DNA of 64,000 nucleotides from Caballeronia sp. NK8 (GTDB taxonomy: Bacteria; Pseudomonadota; Gammaproteobacteria; Burkholderiales; Burkholderiaceae): positions 1,364,001 to 1,428,000 of the forward strand of contig NZ_AP024322.1 of NCBI RefSeq assembly GCF_018408855.1. The letters run 5' to 3'. Shown here one piece after another: positions 36,504-45,254 of this stretch (position 1 is the first letter of the stretch; each line of letters opens with the position of its first letter). A program made the translations under genes and the position numbers. Below the pieces are notes generated by a model. The model was not told the origin of the DNA. It saw only the letters and a program-made list of their open reading frames with translations, and did not search any database.

Positions 36504-36628
36504 GACTTCTGCTTCGGAGCACCTGCGCCGTGCCGTCTCCACGTAGCCCGGATCCATGCCGACCGTGCCGGCAGGCACACGGCGGCTCGCGCTACAAAGA
36601 ATGGGTTGGACTGGACAGGCGCTCATTG
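36465..36628 (-). ncRNA. Candidate structured small RNA between bcp and phoH
   Basis: A transcription unit of about 165 bases is suggested. TGTACA (36658-36663) and TATATT (36635-36640) on the minus strand are spaced 17 bases, with the -35 inside the end of bcp. The region ends in a strong terminator (36464-36503). Between them, GAGCGCCTG (36616-36624) can pair with CAGGTGCTC (36517-36525). Inside that, GTAGC (36591-36595) pairs with GCTAC (36543-36547), and an inner GTGCC/GGCAC hairpin completes a rod with bulges. Size, rod shape and the 5' words GTTCGCAA and CCAGTCC recall 6S RNA, but this is not established. It could also be only the bcp 3' UTR. Confidence 0.45.
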
Positions 36629-36647
36629 CGAACCAATATAGCGTGCC

Positions 36648-37109
36648 TCAAATTGCTTGTACAGCCTCGACAATAGCCTCTACGTGGCCCGGCACCTTGA
36701 CACCGCGGAACTCGCGGCGAAGCACGCCTTTCGCGTCGATGAGGAAGGTCGAGCGCTCGACGCCGCGCACTTCCTTGCCATACATTTTCTTCATTTTGAT
36801 GACATCGAAAAGCGAGCAGATGGCTTCGTCGCCGTCCGAAACCAGCGTGTAAGGCAGTTCCAGCTTCGCCTTGAAGTTGTCGTGCGATTTCACGCTGTCG
36901 CGCGAGATGCCGACGATTTCCGCGCCCGCCGCCTTGAACTGGTCGTAGTGGTCGCGAAATTGCAGGCTTTCGGTCGTGCAGCCCGGCGTGTTGTCCTTCG
37001 GGTAAAAGAAGAGCACGACCTTACTGCCGCGCAGGTGCGAAAGCGTGAACTCGCCACCCGTCGCGGGTGCGGTGAAGTCGGGAACGGGCTGGTCGACTGC
37101 GACTGACAC
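36648..37109 (-). CDS. bcp: Thioredoxin-dependent peroxiredoxin (Bcp/PrxQ)
   Basis: A protein of 153 residues that reduces hydroperoxides. The peroxidatic Cys44 is in KDNTPGCTTE. The Cys five residues later found in E. coli Bcp is absent (TTESLQFRD). The only other Cys is Cys98 (EAICSLF), which fits the PrxQ variant whose resolving Cys is in a later helix. The start GTG at 37109 has GGAG 8 bases upstream; a longer reading to 37178 is not family-like. It follows arnD by 84 bases and may be partly co-transcribed with the arn operon. Confidence 0.93.
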   Translation of the reverse strand: MSVAVDQPVPDFTAPATGGEFTLSHLRGSKVVLFFYPKDNTPGCTTESLQFRDHYDQFKAAGAEIVGISRDSVKSHDNFKAKLELPYTLVSDGDEAICSLFDVIKMKKMYGKEVRGVERSTFLIDAKGVLRREFRGVKVPGHVEAIVEAVQAI

Positions 37110-37193
37110 GAAAGTTTCTCCGGTTGTTCTGGTTTGTTGGTGAGAAAAAACGCCGAGACCCGACGATGAGCCGCGCAAGCGCCACGCGCCGAT

Positions 37194-38090
37194 TCAGCCG
37201 GGCTGGACGATCAGTTCGCCCGCGCGTCCCGGGATCTCGCCCCACGTCACAGGGTACGTGGGCAGCGTCGCGCGGTCCAGCGTCGCATGGTAGTCGCCCA
37301 TGGTGGCGAAGGTATGTCCCTGCGCGCGCCAGCCGGCGAGCAATTGTTCGAACACCGGCGCGAGCTTCTGGCCTTCGAGTTCGGCGTGCAGCGTGAACAC
37401 CTGATCGTGCGGGTTGTTCTCCGTGTGCCGCAAGAGACGCGCCGCGACACTGCTTTCGTCGACGCCGTCCACGCCCAGGATTTCGTCGAGCGTCGGCAGC
37501 GTGGTGGGCATCTGGATGTGATCGAGCGTGCGGCCGTCGAGCACGGGAATGTACGGCGTGTGCCCGCGCCCGTCGGATGCATAGCGCATGCCCCACGCAT
37601 CGATCTGCTCGAACGCGTAGCCGTTCATCTGCCAGCCGGCCGCGCCGTGCGTGACGGGCGGCGCGCCGAATATCTCGATGAAGCGCGCATGGCTCTGCTG
37701 CATCTGCGCGACCGTCCACGCGCGGTCGCGCGCGCGCACGTTGTCCTGCCAGTAGACGTGATCCCACGTGTGGATTCCGCATTCGAAGCCGGCTTCGTGG
37801 ATCGCGCGCATCTCGGACACGGCTTCACGGCCGATATCCGGTCCCGGCAGCAGCACGCCGTACATGAGCGTCTTCACGCCGTAGTGCTCGACTACAGACG
37901 TGCGCGACACTTTCTTCAGAAAGCCCGGCCGGAACACGCGCCGTAGCGCCCAGCCGGTGTGATCGGGGCCGAGGCTGAAGAGGAACGTCGCGCGGGCGCT
38001 GTACTTGTCGAGCAGGCGCCCGAGGTTGGGTACGCCTTCGCGCGTGCCGCGCAGCGTATCGACGTCGATCTTGAGAACGATGCGGGCCAC
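37194..38090 (-). CDS. arnD: ArnD: formamido-arabinose-phosphoundecaprenol deformylase
   Basis: A protein of 298 residues with a NodB-type polysaccharide deacetylase fold. KIDVDTLRGTREGVPNLGRL is typical of ArnD, and ECGIHTWDHVYWQD carries metal-binding residues. It removes the formyl group from undecaprenyl-phosphate-4-formamido-arabinose at the inner membrane, so that the amino sugar can be transferred to lipid A. It is the last arn gene, 15 bases after the decarboxylase gene. It has no long signal peptide but a hydrophobic N-terminal strand. Confidence 0.93.
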   Translation of the reverse strand: MARIVLKIDVDTLRGTREGVPNLGRLLDKYSARATFLFSLGPDHTGWALRRVFRPGFLKKVSRTSVVEHYGVKTLMYGVLLPGPDIGREAVSEMRAIHEAGFECGIHTWDHVYWQDNVRARDRAWTVAQMQQSHARFIEIFGAPPVTHGAAGWQMNGYAFEQIDAWGMRYASDGRGHTPYIPVLDGRTLDHIQMPTTLPTLDEILGVDGVDESSVAARLLRHTENNPHDQVFTLHAELEGQKLAPVFEQLLAGWRAQGHTFATMGDYHATLDRATLPTYPVTWGEIPGRAGELIVQPG

Positions 38091-38105
38091 GCCTGGTTCC
38101 CTTGC

Positions 38106-39152
38106 TTAAGACTGCTCGACGAGCTTGCGGGCTTCGCCCACATGGCCGCGATACGCTTCGAAGATCTTGCGCAGCGCGTCGTCCATGGACGCTTGCGGCG
38201 CCCAGCCGAGTTCCTGCATCGTGTTGTCGATCTTCGGCACGCGGTTCTGCACGTCCTGATAGCCGTTGCCGTAGTACGCGCCAGACGAGGTCTCGACGAG
38301 TTGCACTTTCTTCGCGTTATCCGAGTACTCGGCGTACTCGTTGGCGAGCGCGAGCATCTTGTTCGCGAGTTCGCGCACCGAGAAGTTGTTGGTCGGATTG
38401 CCGATGTTGTAGATCTTGCCCGACGCCACGCCGTTCTTGTTCTCGATGATCTTCATCAGCGCGCCGATGCCGTCGTCGATATCGGTGAACGCGCGCTTCT
38501 GCGCGCCGCCGTCGACGAGGCTGATGTTCTCGCCCCGCACGATATGGCCGAGGAACTGCGTGACCACGCGCGACGAACCTTCCTTCGGCGTGTAGATGGA
38601 GTCGAGGCCCGGGCCGATCCAGTTGAACGGGCGGAACAGGGTGAAGTTCAGCCCTTCCATGCCGTAGCCCCAGATCACGCGGTCCATGAGCTGCTTCGAG
38701 CACGCGTAGATCCAGCGCGGCTTGTTGATCGGGCCATAGGACAGAACAGAGTTTTCCGGATCGAACTGCTCGTCCGTGCACATGCCGTACACCTCGGAGG
38801 TCGAAGGAAACACCAGATGCTTGCCGTACTTCACCGCCGAACGCACGATCGGCAGATTCGCTTCGAAGTCGAGTTCGAACACGCGCAACGGCTGCTTCAC
38901 GTAGGTCGCGGGCGTGGCGATGGCGACGAGCGGCAGGATCACGTCGCACTTCTTCACGTGATACTCGACCCACTCCTTGTTGATCGTGATGTCGCCTTCG
39001 AAGAAATGCATCCGCTCGTGATTCGCGAGGTCGCCCAGGCGATCGGTTTGCATGTCCATCCCGAACACTTCCCAGTCGGTGGTTTCGAGGATGCGCTTGG
39101 ACAGGTGGTGGCCGATGAAGCCATTGACGCCCAGGATGAGAACTTTTTTCAT
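38106..39152 (-). CDS. arnA: UDP-glucuronate oxidative decarboxylase (ArnA C-terminal domain equivalent)
   Basis: A protein of 348 residues of the extended SDR family. GVNGFIGHHLSKRIL at about 8-22 binds NAD+, and the FPSTSEVYGMCTDEQFDPEN region contains the active-site Ser/Tyr. It oxidises and decarboxylates UDP-glucuronic acid to the 4-keto pentose that ArnB aminates. In E. coli this is the C-terminal half of bifunctional ArnA. Here it is a separate gene whose ATG overlaps the stop of the formyltransferase gene (ATGA), so the split is clean and not a frameshift. Confidence 0.93.
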   Translation of the reverse strand: MKKVLILGVNGFIGHHLSKRILETTDWEVFGMDMQTDRLGDLANHERMHFFEGDITINKEWVEYHVKKCDVILPLVAIATPATYVKQPLRVFELDFEANLPIVRSAVKYGKHLVFPSTSEVYGMCTDEQFDPENSVLSYGPINKPRWIYACSKQLMDRVIWGYGMEGLNFTLFRPFNWIGPGLDSIYTPKEGSSRVVTQFLGHIVRGENISLVDGGAQKRAFTDIDDGIGALMKIIENKNGVASGKIYNIGNPTNNFSVRELANKMLALANEYAEYSDNAKKVQLVETSSGAYYGNGYQDVQNRVPKIDNTMQELGWAPQASMDDALRKIFEAYRGHVGEARKLVEQS

Positions 39153-40135
39153 GAATGACGAGAGGATTGAATGATGCGGCCGAATTCGGCGGGTTCGATG
39201 AGGCGCTCTTCGTCCACGGGTTGCGAATCGGCGTCGAGCCTCCGATGACGCAACTCGTGGATGGCGATGACGCGGCCATCGCCGCAGACGCCAAACAGCG
39301 CATTATCCGCCACCCGCAGGCCCGGGGGCAAACCCCGCAGCTCACCGAGTCTTCCGGGAGAGACGCCTGGCGCGCCCGTTTCAGGCACGAGCCGCGCCCG
39401 CGCGACGATGAATCGGTCCGCGCCGATATCCGTGAACGCACCCGGATAAGGCGGCGCGACCGCGCGAATCAGGTTGTAGACGCGCTGTGCCGGCTGCGCC
39501 CAGTCGATGCGTCCGTCTTCGGGCTTGCGCCCGCCATAGTAGCTGCCGGACGCGAGATCGTTCGGCAGATGCGGCGCTTCACCGGCGAGCAGCGCGGGCA
39601 GCACGCGCCAGAGCGTCTGTTCGGCGGCGACGACGGTCTTGTCGAAGACGAGCGCCGCGGTGTCGTCGGGAAGAATGGGCACGGGCGTCTGCGCGAGGAT
39701 CGCGCCGGCGTCGGGCTTCTCCGCCATCTCGTGCAGCGTCGCGCCGCTTTCGGTTTCGCCGTTGAGCACGGCCCAGTTGGTCGGCACGCGGCCGCGATAT
39801 TTCGGCAGCAGCGAGCCGTGCATGTTGTACGCGCCGCGCCTCGCGAGCCCGAGCAGCGATACCGGCAGCATGTGCCGGTAATAGAACGAGAAGATGAAGT
39901 CCGGCGCGAGTGTTTCGATCGCGTCATAGAGCTCGGGCGATTTTGGGTCGGCCGGCGTGATCGTCTCGATGCCATGTTCCGCCGCGACCTGCGCGACGCT
40001 GCCGAACCAGATGTTCTCGCTCGCGCTGTCTTCGTGGGTGACCACGAGCGCGACGTCGACGCCGCGCGCGAGCAGCACCTGCAGACAGCGCACGCCGACA
40101 TTGTGATAGGCGAATACGACTGCGCGCGGCTTCAT
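39149..40135 (-). CDS. arnA: UDP-Ara4N formyltransferase (ArnA N-terminal domain equivalent)
   Basis: A protein of 328 residues of the methionyl-tRNA formyltransferase fold. NMHGSLLPKYRGRVPTNWAV supplies the Asn and His, and the Asp in AEKPDAG completes the catalytic set seen in ArnA. It formylates UDP-4-amino-4-deoxy-arabinose from N10-formyl-tetrahydrofolate before transfer to undecaprenyl phosphate. The start MKPRAVVFAYHNVG at 40135 overlaps the arnC stop by four bases. It is the separate counterpart of the N-terminal half of enterobacterial ArnA. Confidence 0.93.
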   Translation of the reverse strand: MKPRAVVFAYHNVGVRCLQVLLARGVDVALVVTHEDSASENIWFGSVAQVAAEHGIETITPADPKSPELYDAIETLAPDFIFSFYYRHMLPVSLLGLARRGAYNMHGSLLPKYRGRVPTNWAVLNGETESGATLHEMAEKPDAGAILAQTPVPILPDDTAALVFDKTVVAAEQTLWRVLPALLAGEAPHLPNDLASGSYYGGRKPEDGRIDWAQPAQRVYNLIRAVAPPYPGAFTDIGADRFIVARARLVPETGAPGVSPGRLGELRGLPPGLRVADNALFGVCGDGRVIAIHELRHRRLDADSQPVDEERLIEPAEFGRIIQSSRHS

Positions 40136-41169
40136 CGGCCGTCTTCCTCGCGGCCGACGACGGCCACGCGCTGCACCGGTTCCTGCAGCGGCTTGGTGGC
40201 GGAAGGCAGGCCGTCGCGCTGTTCGAGGATCGTCTGAACGAGATAGCGCGGCCGCGCGCGCACCTGCTGATAGATGCGGCCGATATATTCGCCGAGCAGC
40301 CCGAGCGCGAAGATGATCACGCCGAGCATGAAGAACGTAATGGCGAAGAGGGTGAACACACCCTGGACTTCCGCGCCGAACATGAAGCGGCGAATCACCA
40401 GCAACAGGAACAGACCCGCCGAGCCGACCGACAGAATCACGCCAATGAACGACAGCCATTGCAGCGGCACGACCGAAAAGCCGGTGACGAGATCGAAGTT
40501 CAGGCGGATCAGGCTGTAGAGCGAGTACTTCGATTCGCCCGCGAAGCGTTCCTCGTGCGCCACGTCGACTTCGATCGGGTTCTGCGCGAAGGTGTACGCG
40601 AGCGCGGGAATGAACGTGTTGATCTCGCCGCAACGGTTGATCGTATCGATGATATGCCGGCTGTACGCACGCAGCATGCAGCCCTGATCGGTCATCTTGA
40701 TCTTGGTGATGCGCTCGCGCAGGCGGTTCATCGCGCGCGACGCCTTCTTGCGCCACAGACTGTCCTGACGCTGCTGACGGATCGTGCCGACGTAGTCGTA
40801 GCCCTCGCGCATCTTCTCGACGAGCTTGGCGATTTCCTCGGGCGGATTCTGCAAGTCGGCGTCGAGCGTGACGACGATCTCGCCGCGCGACTGCTCGAAG
40901 CCCGCAAGGATGGCCATGTGCTGGCCGTAATTGCCGTTGAGCAGAATGACGCGCGTGGTGTCGGGCCGCACGTGAAACTGCTGCGCCAGCAATGCAGCCG
41001 ATTTGTCGCGGCTGCCGTCGTTGATGAAGATCACCTCGTACGACGTATTCAGCGCGTCCAGCGCCGGATACAGACGCTGGAAGAGGGCGGCGAGGCCGTC
41101 TTCCTCGTTGTACACCGGGATGATCACCGAAAGCTCGGGGGAAGTTGCCGGAAAATCAATATGACTCAT
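40132..41169 (-). CDS. arnC: ArnC: undecaprenyl-phosphate formamido-arabinose transferase
   Basis: A protein of 345 residues. A GT2 glycosyltransferase domain covers about 10-230, with SVIIPVYNEEDGLAALFQRL and the DADLQNPPEE metal-binding motif. Two membrane helices follow at about 235-300. It transfers the formylated sugar from UDP to undecaprenyl phosphate on the cytoplasmic face. The length is slightly over the enterobacterial 322-327. It lies 21 bases after arnB and overlaps the next gene. Confidence 0.95.
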   Translation of the reverse strand: MSHIDFPATSPELSVIIPVYNEEDGLAALFQRLYPALDALNTSYEVIFINDGSRDKSAALLAQQFHVRPDTTRVILLNGNYGQHMAILAGFEQSRGEIVVTLDADLQNPPEEIAKLVEKMREGYDYVGTIRQQRQDSLWRKKASRAMNRLRERITKIKMTDQGCMLRAYSRHIIDTINRCGEINTFIPALAYTFAQNPIEVDVAHEERFAGESKYSLYSLIRLNFDLVTGFSVVPLQWLSFIGVILSVGSAGLFLLLVIRRFMFGAEVQGVFTLFAITFFMLGVIIFALGLLGEYIGRIYQQVRARPRYLVQTILEQRDGLPSATKPLQEPVQRVAVVGREEDGR

Positions 41170-41190
41170 GTTGCGCCGCTTGTCCCTGGG

Positions 41191-42360
41191 TTACCCGTTG
41201 CGCTTCGAATCGCCTGCGAACTGTTCGCAGATCTCGTCGATCGTTTTCACGACGTGCGTGACATCGTCCGTGCTCATCAGCGTGAAGAGCGGCAATGTCA
41301 CCGTCGACGCGCCATAGCGCTCCGCATGCGGGAACATGCCTTCCGTGAAGCCGCGCGCGCGATACAGCGTGAAAAGATGCAGCGCCGGATAGTGAATGCC
41401 CGTGCCGACGCCGCGCTCCTTCATCTCGCCCATGAATTCCGCGCGCGTGAGCGTCAGCTTCTCGAGCGGCAGCGCGATCTGGAACATGTGCCAGTTGCTG
41501 TCGGTGAAATTGCGCGGCGGCAGGCCGACGCCGAGCTGCACGGCGGCGCCGCCTTCGAACGCGTCGAAGTAGGCGCGCGCGAGTTCGCGACGCTTTTCGG
41601 TGAAACGTTCGATGCTGCGCAACTGGCCGAGACCGACGCGCGCCGCCACGTCCGTCAGGTTGTACTTGCCGCCGAGCACGTCGCAGTCCATGCCGTCGAA
41701 GCCCGTGCGCGTGATGCCCTGCAGCCGGTATTTGCGCGCGAGTTCCGCTTCGTCCTCGTTGTTGAGCACGAGTGCGCCGCCTTCGATCGACGTGACGTTC
41801 TTGTTGGCGTGGAAGCTGAACGACACGATGTCGCCGAGCGCGCCGATGCGCTCGCCCTTCCAGGTCGAGCCGAACGCCTGCGCGGCGTCCTCGATCACGC
41901 GCAGCTTGTGGGCGCGCGCGATCTCGTAGAGTCTGTCCATGTCCACCGGCAAACCCGCCAGATAGACCGGCATGATGGCCTTCGTGCGCGGCGTGATCGC
42001 GCGTTCGAGCAGGTTCAGGTCGATGTTGCGCGTGACCGGATCGATATCGACGAACACCGGCGTCGCGCCCACTTCGAGAATCACGTTCGCTGTCGACACC
42101 CAGGTCATCGGCGTGGTGATCACTTCGTCGCCCGGACCGACGCCCGCGATGCGCAGGCCGATTTCCATCGTGCAGGTGCCCGAGTTGAACGCGCGCACCG
42201 GGCGGCCGCCTACATAGGCCGACAATTCGGCTTCGAACTGCTGATTCTGCGGGCCGGTCGTGATCCAGCCCGAGCGCAGCACGTCGACGACACCCTGAAT
42301 GGTTTCTTCATCGATCTCGGGCTTGACGAAAGGCAGAAACGGCCGCGTTGTTTGAGTCAT
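41191..42360 (-). CDS. arnB: ArnB: UDP-4-amino-4-deoxy-L-arabinose aminotransferase
   Basis: A protein of 389 residues of the DegT/DnrJ/EryC1 PLP-dependent family. FLPFVKPEIDEETIQGVVDV is the ArnB-like start. VIEDAAQAFGSTWKG holds the cofactor-stacking region, and the PLP lysine is in FHANKNVTSIEGG. It aminates the UDP-4-keto pentose using glutamate. It sits between the flippase-like gene and arnC, consistent with the operon order. Confidence 0.94.
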   Translation of the reverse strand: MTQTTRPFLPFVKPEIDEETIQGVVDVLRSGWITTGPQNQQFEAELSAYVGGRPVRAFNSGTCTMEIGLRIAGVGPGDEVITTPMTWVSTANVILEVGATPVFVDIDPVTRNIDLNLLERAITPRTKAIMPVYLAGLPVDMDRLYEIARAHKLRVIEDAAQAFGSTWKGERIGALGDIVSFSFHANKNVTSIEGGALVLNNEDEAELARKYRLQGITRTGFDGMDCDVLGGKYNLTDVAARVGLGQLRSIERFTEKRRELARAYFDAFEGGAAVQLGVGLPPRNFTDSNWHMFQIALPLEKLTLTRAEFMGEMKERGVGTGIHYPALHLFTLYRARGFTEGMFPHAERYGASTVTLPLFTLMSTDDVTHVVKTIDEICEQFAGDSKRNG

Positions 42361-42426
42361 GGACTATGCGCTTAAAAAATGAATTGATCCGGTTGACGCT
42401 TCGGGTTGACGTTTCGGTTCGGTGAA

Positions 42427-42798
42427 TCAGCCGCGGGCGAGCACCACTACGCCGATCAGAATGATGCCGATGCCGACGAGCCGCTGCATCGACAGCACCT
42501 CGCCGAACAGATACCACGCCGCGAACGCATTGACGACGTAGCCGAGCGAGAGCATCGGATAGGCGATCGACACATCCACCCGCGACAACCCGACGATCCA
42601 CACGACGACGCTCAGCACGTAGCACGCGAGCCCGCCGATGATGGGCAACTGGGTCGCGATCCTGAAGCCGACCGGGACGATATTGGCGGCCGTCAGGTCG
42701 AAATGGCCCACCGCGTTCACGCCGGCTTTGAGCAGGAGCTGGGCGCACGCGTTCAACAATACGCCGATGATGATGCAAGTGAAGGAAATCGGGTTCAT
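42427..42798 (-). CDS. arnE: ArnE/ArnF-like SMR-type flippase subunit
   Basis: A protein of 123 residues with four predicted membrane helices of the small multidrug resistance/EamA type. FTCIIIGVLLNACAQLLLKA in the first helix and DVSIAYPMLSLGYVVNAFAA in the third match ArnE. In E. coli ArnE and ArnF form a heterodimer that flips undecaprenyl-phosphate-Ara4N to the periplasmic face. Only one such gene lies in this operon, so it may act as a homodimer or with a partner elsewhere. It is located between arnT and arnB. Confidence 0.88.
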   Translation of the reverse strand: MNPISFTCIIIGVLLNACAQLLLKAGVNAVGHFDLTAANIVPVGFRIATQLPIIGGLACYVLSVVVWIVGLSRVDVSIAYPMLSLGYVVNAFAAWYLFGEVLSMQRLVGIGIILIGVVVLARG

Positions 42799-42895
42799 CG
42801 CGCCTTTTTCAAATGCGGAACAAGGATACTCGGTTCGTCGCGAAATGCCGAACGATCGTGCGGCGCAACATCGTCGCTGGGAAGGATCAGAAGGC

Positions 42896-44569
42896 TCACG
42901 GCTGCGGCTTCTCCACGATCACGCGGCGCTCGTCGCGCGCGATCACCTGCATCGGCACGTGACGCGCCACGAATTCGTCGTAGCGGGACGGCGGCATCAG
43001 TGCGAGCGCGTAACGCTTCGAATCCCACAACTTGATCCATTCGTCGATGCTCGGCACCCATTTCTGCGGTTCGGTTTGTACGCCAAACGTAAGCTCGTCG
43101 GCTTCGTGGACCATGATCATCGTGTGATCGAGGTAGAAGGGCATCGTGTGATCGAGCTTCGCAATCGAATAGAACGGCGTGTCGGGCGGCAGCTTCGCCA
43201 TCGCGGCCTTCACGGCCGGCACGAGGTTCACGCCCGAGCTCTGCGTGCCGAACACGTCGTGGCCGGAGCCGGCGATCGTGCCGAGCAGCAGCCACGCCGC
43301 GCCCAGCCCGGCGGCGCCCGCGAGCACGCTGCGCCGGTTCAGCCAGATCGCGAATACGGTCACGACGAACGCGACCGCGAGGCCCGCGTACACCCAGATC
43401 TGGAATTCGCGATAGAGCGCATTCGGCGTGTTTGCGCTGCCCGCGCGGCCGAGGAAGATCGCGCCGAACGCCGCGGCGATCAGAAACACCGCGTAGCCGA
43501 TCAGATGCATGCGGTAGCGCGTCTTCGTCAGCGACGGCAAATAAAGCCCGATCACGAGCGCGATCGCCGGCGCGATCGGCAGCACGTAGGACAGGAGCTT
43601 CGAGTGCGACGCGCTGAAGAACAGGAAGATGAACGCCGACCAGACGAGCAGCATCGTCACGGGTGCGAAGCCGTTGGGCTGACGCGGCGTCTTCAGGCCG
43701 TGACGCACGCTCTGAAAGGTGATCGACAGCCACGGCAGAAATCCGACGATCAGCACCGGCACGAAGTAATAGAACGCGCCGGGGCGGTTCTGCTCGGGCG
43801 TCAGATAGCGCTTGAACTGCTGAACGATGAAAAAGAAATTGAAGAACTCGGGGTTCTTCATCTGCACGAGCGCGAACCACGGGGCCGTGACGATCAGGAA
43901 CACGATCAGCCCGCTGCCGATATAGAGCCGCTTCCACAGCGCCCAGTCGCGCGCGACGAGCGAGTAGAGAATGAGCGTGGCGCCGGGCAGGATCAGGCCG
44001 ATCAGCCCCTTAGACAGCACCGCCGCGCCCATGCCGGCCCAGCAGAGCCACATCCACAGACGGACTTCGCGCGTCGGCAGGCCGGGGCGCTGGGCGAGCA
44101 GCAGCGCGCAGAGCGTCAGCTCCATCCAGAACGACAGGGCCATGTCGAGCGTGTTGAAGTGACCCATCAGGTTCCAGTACGGGCAGGTCGCGAGAATGAC
44201 CGCGGCCGCGAAGCCCGTCAGCGCGTTGAATACTCGCGCGCCCGTGTAGCCGACGAGCAGCACGCCCGCGAAACCCGTGAGCGCGGTATAGAAGCGCGCC
44301 TGCCATTCGCCGATGCCGAACCAGGCGAACGTGAGCGCGTTCGCCCAAGTTTGCAGCGGCGGCTTCTCGAAATACTTGTAGCCGTTATAGCGCGGCGTGA
44401 TCCAGTCGCCGGTGACGAACATCTCGCGTGCCATTTCGGCATAGCGGCCTTCGTCGCTCGGCACGAGATGGCGATAGCCCAACGGCGCGAACCAGATGAT
44501 CGCGAGCGCGAGAACGAGAAGAATGAGCGAAAGACGTGTGAGCGGTAGCCGCGAAGGCGTATCGTTCAT
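42896..44569 (-). CDS. arnT: ArnT: lipid A 4-amino-4-deoxy-L-arabinose transferase
   Basis: A protein of 557 residues, a GT-C/PMT-type membrane glycosyltransferase with about 12-13 helices and a C-terminal periplasmic domain. The LVPSDEGRYAEMAREM segment near 36-51 carries the catalytic Asp. NGYKYFEKPPLQTWANALTF is the conserved second periplasmic loop. It transfers Ara4N from undecaprenyl phosphate to lipid A phosphates, lowering the negative charge and giving resistance to cationic peptides such as polymyxin. It is the first gene of the arn operon; start 44569 is chosen because the upstream frame lacks family-like residues. Confidence 0.93.
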   Translation of the reverse strand: MNDTPSRLPLTRLSLILLVLALAIIWFAPLGYRHLVPSDEGRYAEMAREMFVTGDWITPRYNGYKYFEKPPLQTWANALTFAWFGIGEWQARFYTALTGFAGVLLVGYTGARVFNALTGFAAAVILATCPYWNLMGHFNTLDMALSFWMELTLCALLLAQRPGLPTREVRLWMWLCWAGMGAAVLSKGLIGLILPGATLILYSLVARDWALWKRLYIGSGLIVFLIVTAPWFALVQMKNPEFFNFFFIVQQFKRYLTPEQNRPGAFYYFVPVLIVGFLPWLSITFQSVRHGLKTPRQPNGFAPVTMLLVWSAFIFLFFSASHSKLLSYVLPIAPAIALVIGLYLPSLTKTRYRMHLIGYAVFLIAAAFGAIFLGRAGSANTPNALYREFQIWVYAGLAVAFVVTVFAIWLNRRSVLAGAAGLGAAWLLLGTIAGSGHDVFGTQSSGVNLVPAVKAAMAKLPPDTPFYSIAKLDHTMPFYLDHTMIMVHEADELTFGVQTEPQKWVPSIDEWIKLWDSKRYALALMPPSRYDEFVARHVPMQVIARDERRVIVEKPQP

Positions 44570-44879
44570 GAAGTCAACCTGTCCGATGCCGCGATGCGCG
44601 GCGCTAGTGAAACGAAATGGGCGATGGGCGCGCATACTCAGGCACGCATTTTCGATGCGAGTTCGCATTGATCGGCCACGCCGCGCGATTTGCACCGACG
44701 CCCCGAATCCATCCGGCGAATGCCCGTCGCATCCCGGAAAGGCGGACGCCGGGCGGGAGTGTAGCGCACGCCCGGCCTGCATTCGTCAATTTTGAAGCGG
44801 ACAGACCCTGGCGCGCGCCGGGATCGGACGGGCGGCGCAAGTCTGCCAGCGCTTCCTTAACGAATACTTAGCGGCCTGC
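44570..44879. promoter_or_regulatory. arn operon upstream region with PmrA-like direct repeat
   Basis: A 310-base gene-free stretch before arnT. CTTAAC-N5-CTTAGC at 44856-44872 resembles the direct-repeat PmrA/BasR box, which in enterobacteria controls arn. It reads on the plus strand and is about 285 bases from the arnT start, so it would imply a long leader. I see no consensus -10/-35 and no other structure. Confidence 0.35.
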
Positions 44880-45254
44880 TCAGGTTTCGATCAGCAGCGC
44901 AGCGGCCACGCGCCGGCCTTCGGACATCAGGATGTTGTAGGTGCGGCAGGCCGCGCCAAAATCCATCGTCTCGACGCCGATCCGGTGCTTCGCCAGTTGC
45001 GCCGTCAGGCGCGGATGCGGAAAGCGCAGCCGCGACCCGCTGCCGAAAATGACGACCTCGGGCGCGGCCTCGACGAGCGCGTCGAAATGCTCGGGCGCAA
45101 GCGCCTCGAACGACGACACCGGCCATGTCGCGACGGGCATCTCGGGCATGACGATCACGCTGCCTTCGTGCCGCGCGAGATTGATCGCCACGAAACCGTC
45201 TCCGTAGCTCGTAATGGTGTTGAGCGCGTTGTTGGAATCCTGGTGCAGTTTCAA
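44880..45254 (-). CDS. Mth938-like domain protein (DUF498)
   Basis: About 124 residues of the Mth938/NDUFAF3-like fold. LKLHQDSNNALNTITSYGDG is the typical start in Burkholderiaceae. PEVVIFGSGSRLRFPHPRLT and GAACRTYNILMSEGRRVAAA are the family core. In mitochondria a relative helps assemble complex I; the bacterial role is unknown. The family-like start requires a TTG codon at 45254. Longer readings to GTG at 45323 add residues that do not resemble the family. The gene lies downstream of an AT-rich TATAAT region at 45398-45403. Confidence 0.8.
   Translation of the reverse strand: MKLHQDSNNALNTITSYGDGFVAINLARHEGSVIVMPEMPVATWPVSSFEALAPEHFDALVEAAPEVVIFGSGSRLRFPHPRLTAQLAKHRIGVETMDFGAACRTYNILMSEGRRVAAALLIET

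Noticed and set aside
38106..40135. A frameshift splitting arnA into two pieces
   Set aside because: Each half is a complete domain with its own start, and the junction is a regular ATGA overlap like the other arn junctions. It is a natural split.
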